Source: Rhodospirillales bacterium
GTDB lineage: Bacteria; Pseudomonadota; Alphaproteobacteria; Acetobacterales; Acetobacteraceae
DNA length: 5,835 nt
Assembly: GCA_028866335.1 (NCBI GenBank)
Contig: JAGWIL010000112.1
Span: forward strand, 1 to 5,835
Direction of reading: 5' to 3'
Under the pieces are notes generated by a model, which saw nothing but the letters and a program-made list of their open reading frames with translations, was not told the origin of the DNA and did not search any database. A program made the translations under genes and the position numbers. Position 1 is the stretch's first letter. Each line of letters starts with the position of its first letter. Below are positions 4,625 through 5,835 of the stretch, in pieces.

Positions 4625-5835
4625 CCCAGGCCCACAGATTGCCCCATGCTCCAGGCTTGCGCCGGCGGCGTCGGGTCAAATGGCTTGTGTTCCGGCGCCG
4701 CACGCAGCGCGACGGCTAGATACCGGAACGCATCAGCGCCATGGCTTGCATCGTCATGCAGGGGTTTGGAAGAGAATTGTTGCGTCACGGGGTCCACATC
4801 ATATCGGTAGTGGCGGAGGCGCTGTAGGCCGTCAGCGCAGCGCTCAGCATCAATCCAGCAGGTTTGAAGCATGGTGCGGGCGGCGTTGATGCCGTCCGTC
4901 ACCGAAAGTTGAGGCGTGATCCGCACAGTTCGGCCCATTCCGCGAAGCATCTCCTCAATGCTCTTACCTGTGCCGAGCTGTTTGGCGCGGGCATCGTGCG
5001 GGAGCCAATCTGTACCCCACACATAGGGAAGCGCTTGAAGGGCTTGGACGTAATACGTCAGCGGCTGTTGCGCGGCTTCGATGTATCCGATGATCCGCGT
5101 TTCCAGCCCCACAAGCTGGGCCAACCAAATTGCCGTGCAATCTGCGAAGCCTAGGTCCCAGAATGTATGAACCGGCTTGCTGGGTTCGTACGGGACTGTC
5201 GTAATGCGGGCTTCCTGCTCAAGCCGGCGCAGCTCCTTGGCATATATTGCGCCGTCCAGGGTGCGCCTGCAATGACCCTCCCACACATTTAGCCATGCAT
5301 CCTCGTCCTTGGCCTTTAAGTCCTCCATTTCCGCGCGCAGCACGTCCGGAAACCATGGGTTGTCGCGCCAGTCGATCTTCAGCACGATAGAATTGGACGG
5401 AGGAGAGAGCACGAATCGCTTATAGGTCTCGTCGGTCTCAAGGCCCGGGTTGAACGTCACCCAAATCTCGGATTCAGGCTTGCGGATCGTTGGGATCAGG
5501 ACTTCCCACGACGCTTTGGAGACGGTTTGAGCCTCTTCGACCCACACAACGTCGATGCCCTCGAACGATTTGATCCGATTCACATTGTTTCGGATGCCGG
5601 CGAAGAAAAATTCAGCACCGGAGGATGACCGAATAGACGCCTTTTCAATAACGAACTGGGAATCCGCCCCCATATCTTTGATTTGATCGCTCAGCAGCTT
5701 ATGGACCGAATCACCGATCGAATTCTGAAACTCACGGGCGCACAGGACGCGTATCGGTCTGTTTATCGCCTGCATAATCAGGAGACGAGAAACCCCCCAG
5801 GACTTCGCGCCGCCGCGCCCTCCGTACAGGATTTT
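4612..5835 (-). CDS. Terminase large subunit (packaging ATPase/nuclease), N-terminus cut by window edge
   Basis: The open frame enters at 5835 and gives 407 residues plus a TGA stop at 4612. The Met at 5773-5775 is not the start. Twenty in-frame codons precede it, including Walker A GGRGGAKS (5800-5823, visible residues 5-12). This is the packaging motor: the N-terminal ATPase drives DNA through the portal, and the C-terminal RNase H-like nuclease cuts the concatemer. Visible motifs are VLCAREFQNSI (about 30-40), Walker B with catalytic Glu (IDVVWVEEA, 94-102) and coupling motif WVTFNP (125-130). The nuclease acidic residues lie in FWDLGFAD (Asp 227), PHDAR (Asp 281) and HDDASHGADAFRY (Asp 361/362 and 368). 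From memory, the ATPase half resembles Shigella phage Sf6 gp2, while the nuclease motifs look more like those common in other proteobacterial phages. All catalytic motifs appear intact. Probably some tens of N-terminal residues are missing. The small terminase subunit is not in the window. Confidence 0.97.
   Translation of the reverse strand, partial: KILYGGRGGAKSWGVSRLLIMQAINRPIRVLCAREFQNSIGDSVHKLLSDQIKDMGADSQFVIEKASIRSSSGAEFFFAGIRNNVNRIKSFEGIDVVWVEEAQTVSKASWEVLIPTIRKPESEIWVTFNPGLETDETYKRFVLSPPSNSIVLKIDWRDNPWFPDVLRAEMEDLKAKDEDAWLNVWEGHCRRTLDGAIYAKELRRLEQEARITTVPYEPSKPVHTFWDLGFADCTAIWLAQLVGLETRIIGYIEAAQQPLTYYVQALQALPYVWGTDWLPHDARAKQLGTGKSIEEMLRGMGRTVRITPQLSVTDGINAARTMLQTCWIDAERCADGLQRLRHYRYDVDPVTQQFSSKPLHDDASHGADAFRYLAVALRAAPEHKPFDPTPPAQAWSMGQSVGLGWMR

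Overview
The window is a piece of tailed-phage or prophage genome carrying the head-assembly module. Every gene I can support is on the minus strand, so transcription runs from the right edge (5835) to the left edge (1). In that direction the order is terminase large subunit, portal, a 46-residue small ORF, scaffold-like protein, major coat protein, and the start of an unrecognised gene. Terminase-portal-scaffold-coat is the order of the Salmonella phage P22 head genes. The portal and coat proteins also read as P22-type (gp1-like and gp5-like). The module is therefore that of a short-tailed, P22-like procapsid-building virus, although no tail gene is visible to prove the tail type.

Right part (2537-5835): the terminase enters cut at its N-terminus by the window edge. 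Its Walker A motif lies in the first dozen visible codons, upstream of the first in-frame Met. It overlaps the portal gene by 13 bases, and the portal starts with GTG. The portal stop overlaps, in an ATGA arrangement, the start of a 46-residue ORF that has a hydrophobic N-terminus.

Left part (1-2400): an Ala/Glu-rich, helical, Pro-hinged protein sits in the scaffold position. A 168-base gene-free leader with several inverted repeats follows, and then the 408-residue coat gene. After the coat comes a strong 8-bp hairpin that carries a UUCG tetraloop on the transcribed strand, then a new gene with a good Shine-Dalgarno that runs out of the window.

How the parts work together (family knowledge): scaffold and coat co-assemble around a dodecameric portal ring to make a procapsid. 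The terminase docks on the portal, pumps in DNA and cuts it. Scaffold leaves as the shell expands.

Host: the DNA is GC-rich, with scaffold stretches near 70% GC and the terminase 5' part near 50%. Codons strongly prefer G or C in third position, which leaves long spurious antisense frames. This fits a high-GC proteobacterium, perhaps an alphaproteobacterium, but that is inference. No integrase, repressor, tRNA, attachment site, IS element, CRISPR array or host gene is visible, so phage and prophage cannot be told apart. The core is recognisable phage biology. The less ordinary items are the small coupled ORF, the structured coat leader and the post-coat hairpin.
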